Shown: piece by piece, positions 18,772-28,337 of the stretch | Numbering within the stretch: the first letter of the stretch is position 1 | How the letters are laid out: every line of letters starts with the position of its first letter | Origin: Flammeovirgaceae bacterium | GTDB taxonomy: Bacteria > Bacteroidota > Bacteroidia > Cytophagales > Cyclobacteriaceae | Length of the DNA: 64,000 nt | Direction: 5' to 3' | NCBI GenBank assembly: GCA_016712035.1 | Contig: JADJRT010000009.1 | Location: forward strand, 62,001-126,000 | Made by a program: the position numbers and the translations under genes | The notes under the pieces: generated by a model | What the model was told of the DNA's origin: nothing | What the model saw: the letters and a program-made list of their open reading frames with translations, nothing else | Databases searched by the model: none

Positions 18772-21700
18772 TTAAAGCGTTGAGTACTCCTGCTGCACCT
18801 TTACCATTCTGTCTTTCAATACCCCATACACTTCTCCTTGTTGGTTGGTTGGCTTAAAATCGACCCCGTTGGCCGTAATGTCACTGGCCAAAGCGCTTAG
18901 TCTTCCATACAATTGCATGGGCGAGCGGAAAGCATCTTCGCGTGCACCGGTCAGGTGTATGTCATACAGTTTTGCCGAGATGCCTTCAGCCTGTGTTTGC
19001 ATAGCGATCAGTTCTTTCTGCAGTTTCGCGTTTTTGGTTGTGGGAATTAATTCAGCCAGCTCTTTACGAATCCATTCCATTCGGTCAATCATTTCAACAA
19101 CCGTATTTATGGCATCTCTCAATTGTAACGAGAACATTACTTGTTCTTGAATCTCTTGCTCCGTTCCGGTGGTATTCGGGTCTTTCAACACTTCAAAAGA
19201 TTCTGAAAATTCTTTACCGTCTATTTTAATTTTGGCCATGTATTTTCCTGGTGCTGCACGAGGCCCTAACTGACCTTTCCACAAATCAAGATCCCACGTT
19301 ACCAGTGGTCTCCAACCTTCACCATTCATTTCGACCCACGGCCTGCCAACAGGTCTCGTTCTCAGTTTTGGCTTGAAGGTGGGCTCGTACCGTAAATCCC
19401 ACCAAACTCTGTTGATGCCCGCTTTGTTTTTTCCTTTTAATGAACGTACCAACTCGTTCTTTTCGTTGTAAATTTCTATTTGAACTCCACTCACTGAATC
19501 TTTTAGGTAATAATTCACCGGAGTTCCGTAAGGCGGATTACTTCCGGAGTTAAGGCTAGGGGCATCTGTTTTAATTGCTTCTACTTCTTGAAAACGGTAA
19601 GCCTTACGTATGTTAAAAACATAACTGGGTTGTTGCGCTGCTGCTGCATATTCTCTCAAAAAAGAAATGTCGTCCATGATATAGAAGCCACGACCATAGG
19701 TAGCCACTACCAGGTCATCAAAATTTTCCTGAATGGTGAGCCAATAAATTGGAGCGGGGGGCATATTGTTTTTAAACAACATCCAGTTCTTTCCATCATT
19801 GAAAGACACGTACAAGCCATTGTCTGTTCCCGCATACAACAATCCCTTTTGCTTGGGATCTTCACGCACCACGTGGACAAAGCTTAAAATTGATTTTGGA
19901 ATTCCATCGCTAATCTTAGTCCAGGTTTTTCCTAAGTCCGATGTTTTAAAAATATATGGATCGAAATCTCCCATCTGGTGCATATCCACAGAAAGGTATG
20001 CTGTGTTGGCATCATAGCGAGAAGGTTCAATGTTGGCTATGGTTCCCCACGGGGGCATGTTAATATTTTTAGAAACATTGGTCCATGTCTTCCCTCCGTC
20101 CTGAGTCAGATTTACTTGTCCATCATTAGAGCCTGTCCAGATTAAATCTTTTTTAATTTTTGATTCTTCAATGGCAAAAAGTGTAGCGCCATCAAAAGTC
20201 ATCAGGTTATCTATGGCAACTCCGCCTGAATTTTGTTGATGCGATTTGTCATTAGCCGTTAGATCCGGACTGATGATTTGCCAGCTTTGACCTTCATCAT
20301 CCGTTTTGTGAACATATTGACTACCCACGTATACCCTGTGCTTAGTATGCGGTGAATGTGACAGCGGAAAATTCCAGTGCCATCTATATTTCAAGTCGGC
20401 AGGAGCCCATCCATAGCCAGCCTCAGGCCACACGCGTACTTCACGCGAGTGCCCGGTTTTTAAATCATGGCGTTGCAAACCACCGTCATAGCAACCAGAC
20501 CAGATAATATTTTCATCAAAAGGATCGGGACGCGCAAAACCACTTTCACAACCGCCAACACCTTTCCACAATCCTAAGGGAATGTATCCCTGCATGCTGT
20601 TGCTTGGGCCACGATACGACCAACCATCCTGGCGATTGCCATATACAAAATAGGGTATCTTGTTATCCACTTCTACGTGATACATCTGCGCAATGGGAAG
20701 TACAACACGCGTGAAAGTTTTTCCTCTGTTGAGGGAGATACTGGCACATGCATCATGGGCCACCATCATCCGATCTGCATTGGTCGGATCAATCCACATG
20801 TCGTGGTTATCACCGCCACCGCGAGGGGGGCGTTTTTCCAACGTCTTCCCACCATCAAGCGACTGTCCAAAACGAACGCTCATAAAATAAATCTCATCCG
20901 GATTATCAGAGGAAACTGTCATGCGGGTATAGTAAGGAGCGCGCTCCGCCAAATCATGATTGTTGCTCATGAGCTGCCATGATTCGCCTCCGTTATCTGA
21001 TTTATATAACAATGGGCTTTTCTCTTCAAATAAAGCATACACTCTTTTTGGATTACTTGGTGCGAGTGCTACGGCAGTTTTTCCTACCGGTTGTTTTTTA
21101 CCACCCGGCAAACCTTTTGTATTCAAGGGTTCCCACGAATCTCCGCCATCCAAAGACCGGTAAATACCGCCACCAGCACCACCGCTATTCAATCCCCATG
21201 TATTAATATTAATAGACCACATGGCTGCATATAAAATATTAGGATTCTGCGGATCAATGGTAAGGTCAGCCGCTCCCGTATTTTCGTCAACAAACAAAAC
21301 ACGCTGCCAGGTTTTGCCCCCATCCTTGGTGCGATACACTCCGCGATCTTGCTGCGGACCGTATGTATGGCCTAAGGCAGCAGCGTAAACAATATTTTCA
21401 TCTTTTGGATGGACAACAACACGGCCAATGCGTCCTGTTTTTTCAAGCCCCATATTGTTCCATGTTTTGCCTGCATCCTTTGAAAAATAAATTCCATTGC
21501 CTATAGAATGCGCAGGTCGGATAACAAATGTTTCACCTGTGCCCACCCAAACGTGAGTGGGTTTTGTTGGCGCCAATGCAATTGAACCAATGGAAGAAAC
21601 ATCCTGATTATCAAAAATAGGTTTCCAGGAAACACCGGCATCTTCTGTTTTAAACAAACCTCCGGAAGCGGCTCCGATATAATTCACCATGGGATTGCCG

Positions 21701-21861
21701 GGTTCACCTACAATAGCAATGGCACGATTACCCTCAGGGCCAATGAAGCGGTATTCCATTTTACTAAACACAGTAGGATCACTTGTTTGTGCATGGGTAC
21801 CCAATGCCAATAACATGAGCAGTCCGGGCCATTGCATTTTTTGAAGAATAAATTTTATCAT
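18772..21861 (-). CDS. Secreted BNR/sortilin-repeat beta-propeller protein (glycosyl hydrolase-like)
   Basis: A 1029-residue exported protein with a signal peptide (about 1-24, ending LGTHA). It carries many Asp-box (BNR/sortilin, VPS10-like) repeats of the form S-x-D-x-G-x-x-W: KTEDAGVSW, SKDAGKTW, TKDGGKTW, SLDGGDSW, KSDNGGESW, TQDGGKTW and KTSDLGKTW. Together these make one or more beta-propellers. The last ~300 residues are a different domain (RVWWDLRYEP, then helices). Bacteroidota often annotate such proteins as glycosyl hydrolase, but I see no catalytic motif and would not assign activity. It is intact and monocistronic; a hairpin lies beyond its 3' end. Confidence 0.85.
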   Translation of the reverse strand: MIKFILQKMQWPGLLMLLALGTHAQTSDPTVFSKMEYRFIGPEGNRAIAIVGEPGNPMVNYIGAASGGLFKTEDAGVSWKPIFDNQDVSSIGSIALAPTKPTHVWVGTGETFVIRPAHSIGNGIYFSKDAGKTWNNMGLEKTGRIGRVVVHPKDENIVYAAALGHTYGPQQDRGVYRTKDGGKTWQRVLFVDENTGAADLTIDPQNPNILYAAMWSININTWGLNSGGAGGGIYRSLDGGDSWEPLNTKGLPGGKKQPVGKTAVALAPSNPKRVYALFEEKSPLLYKSDNGGESWQLMSNNHDLAERAPYYTRMTVSSDNPDEIYFMSVRFGQSLDGGKTLEKRPPRGGGDNHDMWIDPTNADRMMVAHDACASISLNRGKTFTRVVLPIAQMYHVEVDNKIPYFVYGNRQDGWSYRGPSNSMQGYIPLGLWKGVGGCESGFARPDPFDENIIWSGCYDGGLQRHDLKTGHSREVRVWPEAGYGWAPADLKYRWHWNFPLSHSPHTKHRVYVGSQYVHKTDDEGQSWQIISPDLTANDKSHQQNSGGVAIDNLMTFDGATLFAIEESKIKKDLIWTGSNDGQVNLTQDGGKTWTNVSKNINMPPWGTIANIEPSRYDANTAYLSVDMHQMGDFDPYIFKTSDLGKTWTKISDGIPKSILSFVHVVREDPKQKGLLYAGTDNGLYVSFNDGKNWMLFKNNMPPAPIYWLTIQENFDDLVVATYGRGFYIMDDISFLREYAAAAQQPSYVFNIRKAYRFQEVEAIKTDAPSLNSGSNPPYGTPVNYYLKDSVSGVQIEIYNEKNELVRSLKGKNKAGINRVWWDLRYEPTFKPKLRTRPVGRPWVEMNGEGWRPLVTWDLDLWKGQLGPRAAPGKYMAKIKIDGKEFSESFEVLKDPNTTGTEQEIQEQVMFSLQLRDAINTVVEMIDRMEWIRKELAELIPTTKNAKLQKELIAMQTQAEGISAKLYDIHLTGAREDAFRSPMQLYGRLSALASDITANGVDFKPTNQQGEVYGVLKDRMVKVQQEYSTL

Positions 21862-22094
21862 TACGTTAGATTTAAGCGTTATTCAAATAAGTGGATAATC
21901 TATGGAATTGTTTGATATCAGAGTACATCAAATGGGTTGAGCGGTTGAAATTTAGCTTGCTGATTCCTACTATTTAATGTTGAAATCATGAGTCACCGAC
22001 TGGACTTCCGTTATCAAACGAATCCTCAATACAGCTGGTGTTGAAAAAGTGTATGCGACCCTATTAAATATTTAGGCAAAGAAATTATAGACTT

Positions 22095-23132
22095 ATGAAC
22101 CAATCAAAACTCGGCTTTTTAGACCGCTACCTTACTCTTTGGATTTTCCTTGCTATGCTTTTAGGAATTGCTCTTGGTAACTTCTTTCCCATTGAACAAT
22201 TCATGAGTAATTTTCAGGTTGGGACTACTAACCTTTTAATTGCCATTGGACTTATCGTTATGATGTATCCGCCATTGGCAAAAGTTAAATATGAACATCT
22301 GGGCAAAGTTTTTAAAAATGTAAAAGTCATTTCGCTTTCGCTTTTATTGAATTGGATTATTGGTCCGATCCTAATGTTCTTCCTGGCAATCATTTTCCTT
22401 CGCGACAAGCCTGACTATATGATTGGTTTGATACTGATTGGTATTGCCCGTTGCATAGCTATGGTTTTAGTATGGAATGACCTCGCCAAAGGCGACAAAG
22501 AATATGCAGCGGGATTGGTGGCACTTAACAGTATTTTTCAGGTACTTTTTTATAGCCTATTTGCGTGGCTGTTTATTACTGTACTTCCGCCTTACTTTGG
22601 CATTAAGGGTTCAGTGGTTGATGTTAGTATTCGCGCTGTAGCCAAGAGCGTGTTTCTGTATTTGGGTGTTCCATTTATTGCTGGCTTTCTAACTCGGTAT
22701 TTCTTTAAGAAAGCAAAAGGAGAAGAATGGTATGTGAACAATGTGATTCCTAAAATCAGTCCTCTTACTTTAATCGCTCTGCTTTTTACAATCGTTATCA
22801 TGTTCAGCTTCAAAGGTAAAATGATTGTTGAAATCCCATTTGATGTACTGCGAATCGCAATCCCATTGGTTATTTACTTTGTTTTAATTTTTGTTCTAAG
22901 CTTTGTTTTATCCAAGAAATTAGGAGCTAATTATGAAGAGAATACTTCCGTTTCTTTTACAGCCACAGGAAATAATTTTGAATTGGCAATTGCTGTTGCC
23001 GTTGGAGTTTTTGGTATCAATTCAGGTCAGGCATTTGTGGGAGTTATCGGTCCTCTTATTGAAGTACCTGCATTGATATTACTGGTGAAGCTTGCCTTTT
23101 GGTTTAAAAAGAGAATGTATTCAATAAATTAA
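22095..23132 (+). CDS. acr3: Arsenite efflux transporter, Acr3 family
   Basis: Exports arsenite (and possibly antimonite) across the inner membrane using the proton-motive force. The 345-residue protein has about ten hydrophobic segments. The conserved catalytic cysteine is Cys120 in GIARCIAMVLVWNDLA, and the TGNNFELAIAVAVGVFG motif lies near residue 290. No arsR, arsC or arsM lies beside it, which is unusual since acr3 is normally in an ars operon; regulation is therefore unclear. The 233 bases upstream hold no gene I recognise. Confidence 0.93.
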   Translation: MNQSKLGFLDRYLTLWIFLAMLLGIALGNFFPIEQFMSNFQVGTTNLLIAIGLIVMMYPPLAKVKYEHLGKVFKNVKVISLSLLLNWIIGPILMFFLAIIFLRDKPDYMIGLILIGIARCIAMVLVWNDLAKGDKEYAAGLVALNSIFQVLFYSLFAWLFITVLPPYFGIKGSVVDVSIRAVAKSVFLYLGVPFIAGFLTRYFFKKAKGEEWYVNNVIPKISPLTLIALLFTIVIMFSFKGKMIVEIPFDVLRIAIPLVIYFVLIFVLSFVLSKKLGANYEENTSVSFTATGNNFELAIAVAVGVFGINSGQAFVGVIGPLIEVPALILLVKLAFWFKKRMYSIN

Positions 23133-23199
23133 GTCGTGACTGTGTAAACACCCTGAAGTTTCAGCTTTTTGAAAGTTGAATATAATTGAGGCCCAAAGC

Positions 23200-24540
23200 C
23201 TAAATCCCCGTATAATTAAGCGGACTAATCTTTTTCAATTGGGTTTTTAAATCGGCTTTTATATCAAGCCCATCAATAAAGGTGTGCATGGTGGCTTGCG
23301 TAATCTTTTCATTCTTTCGCGTAAGAGCTTTCAATGCTTCATAAGGATTTGGATAACCTTCTCTTCGCAGCACGGTTTGAATGGCTTCGGCCACTACTAC
23401 CCAGTTATCCTCCAGATCTTTATCAATAGCAGCTTGATTAAGTTCTAATTTTGAAATTCCCCTTTCTAAAGATTTTAAAGCCAGAAAAGTATGCGCAAGT
23501 GGCACACCGATGTTGCGCAATACGGTTGAGTCGGTGAGATCTCGTTGCAATCGCGAGATAGGAAGTTTAGCAGAGAGATGTTCAAACAATGCATTCGCTA
23601 TTCCTAAATTACCCTCTGCATTTTCAAAATCGATTGGGTTTACTTTGTGCGGCATGGCACTGCTGCCAATCTCACCTTCTTTTATTTTTTGTTTAAAATA
23701 ATTCATAGCCACGTATTGCCATACGTCCCGACTGAAATCAATAAGAATGGTATTGATCCGTTTCAGGTTATCAAAGAGTGCTGCTAAATTATCGTAATGT
23801 TCAATTTGCGTGGTGGGTTGACTGCGCGATAAACCGAGTTGCAGGGTAACAAACAAATCAGCAAAGTGATGCCAATTAATTTCCGGATACGCGATGTGAT
23901 GCGCATTAAAATTTCCAGTTGCACCACCAAATTTTGCCGAGTAAGGAATTGTTTTTAATAAGTCGAGCTGTCGCTTAATTCGTTCTGCAAAAACAAAAAT
24001 CTCCTTCCCTAATCGGGTAGGGGATGCTGGTTGGCCGTGGGTGCGCGCCAGCAAGGCAATATCTTTCCATTGTTCCGACAGGTTGGAAAGATGGTTTACT
24101 AAAGCTTCCATAGCAGGAAGAAATTCAACATCTATAAATTCCTTTAGGGAAAGTGGTATTGCGGTGTTATTAATATCCTGTGAGGTAAGCCCGAAATGGA
24201 TAAATTCTTTGTAGGCAGAAAGATTAAGTTCATCAAATTTTTTCTTCAGGAAATACTCAACGGCTTTAACATCGTGGTTCGTAGTTTTCTCAATTTCTTT
24301 TATCGCGGTAGCGTCCGCCTCACTAAATTTTTCAAAAAGTTTCTTGAGGTCGCCCTCTTTAATTTTTGGAAAGGTTGAAAGTTCTGGCAGCGTATTGGTA
24401 AGCGCCAGAAAGTACTCAACTTCAATGCGCACCCGATAGTGAATCAATCCAAATTCAGAAAAGTATGGCGCCAGACTTTTGACAGAAGGAAAATATCTTC
24501 CATCCAACGGAGAGATAGCCGTAAGAGAATTTAGTTCCAC
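23200..24540 (-). CDS. purB: Adenylosuccinate lyase
   Basis: Catalyses two steps of purine synthesis: SAICAR to AICAR and adenylosuccinate to AMP, each releasing fumarate. The 446-residue length and the start SLTAISPLDGRY are typical. The fumarase/aspartase superfamily signature GSSAMPHKVNP is present, as are the active-site segments TSQDINNTA and LARTHGQPASPT. Intact. It stands alone, convergent with acr3 and divergent from the DUF5916 gene. Confidence 0.97.
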   Translation of the reverse strand: MELNSLTAISPLDGRYFPSVKSLAPYFSEFGLIHYRVRIEVEYFLALTNTLPELSTFPKIKEGDLKKLFEKFSEADATAIKEIEKTTNHDVKAVEYFLKKKFDELNLSAYKEFIHFGLTSQDINNTAIPLSLKEFIDVEFLPAMEALVNHLSNLSEQWKDIALLARTHGQPASPTRLGKEIFVFAERIKRQLDLLKTIPYSAKFGGATGNFNAHHIAYPEINWHHFADLFVTLQLGLSRSQPTTQIEHYDNLAALFDNLKRINTILIDFSRDVWQYVAMNYFKQKIKEGEIGSSAMPHKVNPIDFENAEGNLGIANALFEHLSAKLPISRLQRDLTDSTVLRNIGVPLAHTFLALKSLERGISKLELNQAAIDKDLEDNWVVVAEAIQTVLRREGYPNPYEALKALTRKNEKITQATMHTFIDGLDIKADLKTQLKKISPLNYTGI

Positions 24541-24749
24541 GAATTGTTAATTAAGCCTTAAAATTACGAAATGAATGGCGAATACCTTGTCGATTTCTCA
24601 TTCTTTAAACCTCCTTGGACTGCATTCTTTGTCCCAGCGATTAGCCTAATCAAAATGAAGAAAAACCACTTGTCAAAAATAGAAACTACCGGCTTTATGT
24701 TTGCGTTTGCATTCATTTATCGAACTCAATTTTCATAGTTTTGCGCGCT

Positions 24750-27029
24750 ATGTTGTTTTCCTTTCTAAAATACCTTTTTCTCACTGGGCTTATTTTTTGT
24801 GTGGCCGCTACCTGGGCTCAAAATAAGCCTGGTACCGGGCTTGCAATTAGCCGGGCGAGTGGCGCTATAGTTATTGATGGAGTTTTGGATGAATCCGACT
24901 GGATCAAGGCTGGCGTGGCTTCTCATTTTTTTCTTAACTATCCGGTGGATACGTTGGCCCCTGCTTTTCAAACCGAAGCCCGAGTTACCTTTGATGATGA
25001 TCATTTCTACGTTTCGTTTGTCTGTTATGATGATAGCCGACCTTCGGTCATACAGTCGCTTCGAAGAGACTTTGAGTGGTCGGTGAATGATAACGTAGGC
25101 ATATACCTCGATCCCTATAATGATTTTACTAACGGATTCTTTTTTGGAATTAATCCCTATGGCGTGCAACGTGAGGGCTTGATGTCGGGCGGTGGCACAG
25201 ATGGGGAGAGTTATAATATTAATTGGGATAATAAGTGGTACTCCGCTGTAAAGCGATTAGAAGACAGATGGATTGCTGAGATCGCCATTCCGTTTAAATC
25301 ATTTCGCTACAATCAAAAGGAGTTGATGTGGAATGTTAACTTCCTTCGCCAGGATTTAAAACGAAATGAAGTATCGAGTTGGATTGCTACCCCTATTCAA
25401 TTTCTTCCCTCGGCATTTGCTTGGTCGGGTAAAATAAACTGGCAAAGTCCTGCGCCTCATGCCGGTACAAACATCTCAATCATTCCTTATGCTACTGCGT
25501 CAGCCTCTGAAGATAAAGAAGATGGAACGAGCGAAAAATTAGTGAATGCGGGCTTTGATGCAAAAGTTGGAATAACTCCTTCCTTGAATCTTGACCTGAC
25601 TGTTAACCCCGATTTTTCTACGGTTGAAGTCGATCGTCAAATCATCAATCTTTCGCGGTTTGAATTTCAGTTTCCTGAAAGAAGGCAATTCTTTTTAGAG
25701 AACAGCGATCTGTTTTCAGCACCTGGATTTTCCTCCTTAACACAACCTTTTTTTTCACGAAGAATCGGACTGGCCAATGATACCTCCGATAATCTGACCA
25801 AAGTACCTATATTATATGGAGCCCGAATTAGCGGAAAAATGGGAACCAAATGGCGTATGGGCTTAATGAATCTTCAGACAAAAGAAACAGAATCCTTGGG
25901 GCTACCTGCGCAGAATTATTCAGTAGGAGTTATTCAAAAGCAAATATTAGCACGGTCGAACATTGATGTATTTGTTGTAAACAAGCAATCGTTGGGTTTA
26001 TCACAGTATGATCCTACGAAATTTTATCATGAAAGCCTTGTGAAGGAAGTTTGGAATGGTTCTGATTCTGTACCACAGCTCAATACCTATAATCGGGTGG
26101 TGGGCACCGATTTTAACTTTATTACCGTGAACAACAAATGGGGCGGAAAAGCATACTATCATCATTCATCCGATAATTTTTCCAATGGCGACTCCTACTC
26201 TTTCGGTGGTTTCGCAACATATAATACCCGAAAAATTAGTTTGATGGGAGGAGGTATTGGGCTTGGTAAAAATTATAATGCTGAGGTTGGCTTTGTTCCC
26301 AACCTGGCGGTGTATCCAGGTTCTTTTGGTGGGATTGTTGAAGCTGATTACAAAATTTATCAAAAGTCTGGACCGCTGGTTGTGATGACACCCGGGGTAA
26401 CCTACGATGTTGGGTATTTACCAGATGGAACGTTAACCGACCAAAGTATCACCGCGCGGTATGCTTTAAGGTTCAGAAGTACAGCAATGCTAACGGCATC
26501 GGTTAAAAACATTTTTCAAAAACTCCCGGAAGATTTTGATGTGTTGGATCCAAAGGGAGACTCTACGTTTTTGAAAGGAGAAGAATACACGTGGAATGAA
26601 TTTAAGTCAGAGTTTACTTCCAACACAAGAAGTTTATTTACCTATGCTATTTCAACCAGTGGTGGGGAATTCTACAATGGCACGCGAATTAGTGTGGGCG
26701 GCCTGTTATCGTATCGGGTTCAACCGTATGGTAGTATATCATTGGCAGGTGATTACAATCATATAGTTCTTCCACCTGAATATGGGAGTGCTACTTTTTT
26801 ATTATTGAGCCCCCGATTGGATCTTACTTTTACAGATAAATTGTTTCTTACCACGTTTGTTCAATACAACGACCGGTACGACAACGTTAATTTAAACGCA
26901 AGATTTCAATGGCGCTACAAACCGGCCTCAGACTTCTTTATCGTTTACACGGAAAACTACTTTGCTGAAGCATTCGCAAGCAAAAACAGAGCTTTAGTCC
27001 TTAAATTTACCTATTGGCTGAATCTTTAA
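24750..27029 (+). CDS. DUF5916 outer-membrane protein with CBM9-like N-domain
   Basis: An exported 759-residue protein. A signal peptide (about 1-23, ending TWAQ) precedes a domain of roughly 190 residues similar to carbohydrate-binding family 9 (ASGAIVIDGVLDESDW, then FDDDHFYVSFVCYD and NPYGVQREGLMS). A long DUF5916 region rich in alternating aromatic/polar strands follows, ending in the aromatic terminus LKFTYWLNL expected of an outer-membrane barrel. Function unknown; a nutrient- or envelope-related role is a guess. A paralogue with the same ending lies at 35316-37567. ATG 24750 starts the signal peptide; the upstream TTG at 24741 adds nothing. Confidence 0.83.
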   Translation: MLFSFLKYLFLTGLIFCVAATWAQNKPGTGLAISRASGAIVIDGVLDESDWIKAGVASHFFLNYPVDTLAPAFQTEARVTFDDDHFYVSFVCYDDSRPSVIQSLRRDFEWSVNDNVGIYLDPYNDFTNGFFFGINPYGVQREGLMSGGGTDGESYNINWDNKWYSAVKRLEDRWIAEIAIPFKSFRYNQKELMWNVNFLRQDLKRNEVSSWIATPIQFLPSAFAWSGKINWQSPAPHAGTNISIIPYATASASEDKEDGTSEKLVNAGFDAKVGITPSLNLDLTVNPDFSTVEVDRQIINLSRFEFQFPERRQFFLENSDLFSAPGFSSLTQPFFSRRIGLANDTSDNLTKVPILYGARISGKMGTKWRMGLMNLQTKETESLGLPAQNYSVGVIQKQILARSNIDVFVVNKQSLGLSQYDPTKFYHESLVKEVWNGSDSVPQLNTYNRVVGTDFNFITVNNKWGGKAYYHHSSDNFSNGDSYSFGGFATYNTRKISLMGGGIGLGKNYNAEVGFVPNLAVYPGSFGGIVEADYKIYQKSGPLVVMTPGVTYDVGYLPDGTLTDQSITARYALRFRSTAMLTASVKNIFQKLPEDFDVLDPKGDSTFLKGEEYTWNEFKSEFTSNTRSLFTYAISTSGGEFYNGTRISVGGLLSYRVQPYGSISLAGDYNHIVLPPEYGSATFLLLSPRLDLTFTDKLFLTTFVQYNDRYDNVNLNARFQWRYKPASDFFIVYTENYFAEAFASKNRALVLKFTYWLNL

Positions 27030-27038
27030 CTAGAAACA

Positions 27039-27114
27039 GGATTCTTGATACTGGTGGCTAGAATCCAGAGACCAGTATCTGTTTTTATATATTGACTACT
27101 ATTTACTCAATACT
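27039..27114. repeat. Short dispersed repeat, copy 1, containing a terminator hairpin
   Basis: Shares its left end (GGATTCTTGATACT; one mismatch) and its right end (ACTATTTACTCAATACT, 17/17) with 42032-42103. Inside it, GATACTGGT (27047-27055) and ACCAGTATC (27071-27079) form a perfect 9-bp stem followed by TG and five T, so it probably also terminates the DUF5916 transcript. Confidence 0.65.
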
Positions 27115-27135
27115 ATCTACTCAGGACTAAATCCT

Positions 27136-27143
27136 TACCTTTG
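27136..27143 (+). promoter_or_regulatory. Putative Bacteroidota -7 box upstream of the PaaE-like gene
   Basis: TACCTTTG matches the Bacteroidota TAnnTTTG -7 consensus and lies 23 bases before the start codon. No good TTTG box is visible at the expected -33 position, so support is partial. Confidence 0.4.
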
Positions 27144-27166
27144 CAACAACACAATCATAGATAAAA

Positions 27167-28288
27167 ATGGCATTTGGATTTTTTAAAAAGAGTGAGAAGA
27201 AAAGTGAGACTCCGGTAAATGCAGGTCCACATTATTACGATCTGAAAGTAAAAAACATTATTCAGGAGACTAAGGACGCGATCAGTATTGTATTTGAGCA
27301 GCCTGCGAATAAGATAAGCTACAAGTCAGGACAGTTTTTAACGCTTATTGCACCGGTTGCCGGTAAAGAAGTTCGGAGAGCCTATTCGTTGAATTCATCT
27401 CCTTTCACCGATCAGGATTTGTCGGTAACTATTAAACGTGTTGATTTAGGTTTGATGTCCAACTGGCTTCCTGATAATCTTAAAGCGGGAGATACCGTTA
27501 AGGTGATGGAACCGATGGGACATTTTACCACGGAGTATAAGAGTGAAAACAAACGCCACGTAATAATGTTTGCGGGTGGCTCTGGCATCACACCCATGAT
27601 GTCTTTAATAAAGAGTACACTTACACAAGAACCGGAAAGTATTTGTTCGCTCATTTATTGTAACCGCGATATTGATAGTATCATCTTTAAAGATCAGCTC
27701 GAAAAACTTCAAACCACGCATGCCGGTAGACTACATGTAATTCATGTGCTCGACAATGCCCCTATGAACTGGCAGGGTTATTCTGGTTTGCTGAGTCATG
27801 AGATGCTCACTAAACTTTTCGAGCGCATTCCGGATTGGGGTTTGGAGAAAACAACCTACTTAATGTGTGGCCCTGAAGGAATGATGAAGAATGTTGAAAC
27901 CCTTTTGGCTGCATTAAATATTCCTAAAGAAAAAATCTTTAAAGAGAGTTTTGTACAAGGCACAATCGATAAAGGAGTTAGGAAAGAAGTGACGGTGACT
28001 ACAGGCGAGAAGAAGGAGCGTGAAGTGACGATTCGTTATGATGGCCAGGAATATAAATTTATGGTCGCCCCAGATCACACGATTTTAGAAACAGCTCTCA
28101 ATCAGGGAATTGATTTACCGTATTCATGCCAAAGTGGTTTGTGTACTGCTTGTCGCGGCAAGGCATTATCCGGTCAGGTAAAACTTGACGAAGAAGAAGG
28201 CCTGTCACAGTCGGAACGAGCCGAAGGGTACGTACTTACCTGCGTAGGTCATCCTATGACAGACGATGTGGTGATTGAGATAGGTTAA
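27167..28288 (+). CDS. paaE: Phenylacetyl-CoA epoxidase reductase-like flavoprotein
   Basis: Passes electrons from NAD(P)H through FAD and a 2Fe-2S cluster, in phenylacetate breakdown to the PaaAC epoxidase. The 373-residue protein has an N-terminal FAD-binding domain (RRAYSLNSSP, about residues 73-82), an NAD-binding domain (FAGGSGITPMMS) and a CGPEGMM segment. A C-terminal plant-type ferredoxin domain has cluster ligands in SCQSGLCTAC and a later Cys in LTC. This order matches PaaE. It is not linked to paaABCD, 13 kb away on the other strand, and could also serve another oxygenase such as the AlkB-like protein. Short inverted repeats lie on both sides of it. Confidence 0.82.
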   Translation: MAFGFFKKSEKKSETPVNAGPHYYDLKVKNIIQETKDAISIVFEQPANKISYKSGQFLTLIAPVAGKEVRRAYSLNSSPFTDQDLSVTIKRVDLGLMSNWLPDNLKAGDTVKVMEPMGHFTTEYKSENKRHVIMFAGGSGITPMMSLIKSTLTQEPESICSLIYCNRDIDSIIFKDQLEKLQTTHAGRLHVIHVLDNAPMNWQGYSGLLSHEMLTKLFERIPDWGLEKTTYLMCGPEGMMKNVETLLAALNIPKEKIFKESFVQGTIDKGVRKEVTVTTGEKKEREVTIRYDGQEYKFMVAPDHTILETALNQGIDLPYSCQSGLCTACRGKALSGQVKLDEEEGLSQSERAEGYVLTCVGHPMTDDVVIEIG

Positions 28289-28295
28289 TCCAGTC

Positions 28296-28329
28296 CCTGG
28301 ATACTAGTTACTAGACGCTCGTATCCAGG
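28296..28329. terminator. Inverted repeat between convergent genes
   Basis: Perfect 9-bp arms CCTGGATAC (28296-28304) and GTATCCAGG (28321-28329) lie between the PaaE-like gene and the convergent serine hydrolase. The sequence resembles the hairpin at 27047-27079 on the other side of paaE. There is no strong T-run, so terminator activity is tentative. Confidence 0.45.
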
Positions 28330-28337
28330 AACCAGTA

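Noticed and set aside
21862..22094. Possible remnant coding segment upstream of acr3
   Set aside because: Short translated stretches (e.g. DWTSVIKRIL) do not match any ars-operon protein I recognise and contain stops; treated as intergenic with nothing to report.
23160..23180. Hairpin TTCAGCTTT/AAAGTTGAA as terminator after acr3
   Set aside because: Contains a G-T mismatch, a 3-base loop and no T-run; too weak to call.
24571..24738. 55-codon frame starting MNGEYLVDF before the DUF5916 gene
   Set aside because: No family resemblance and no ribosome site; ends inside the likely -7 element (TAGTTTTG). Kept out for lack of support.
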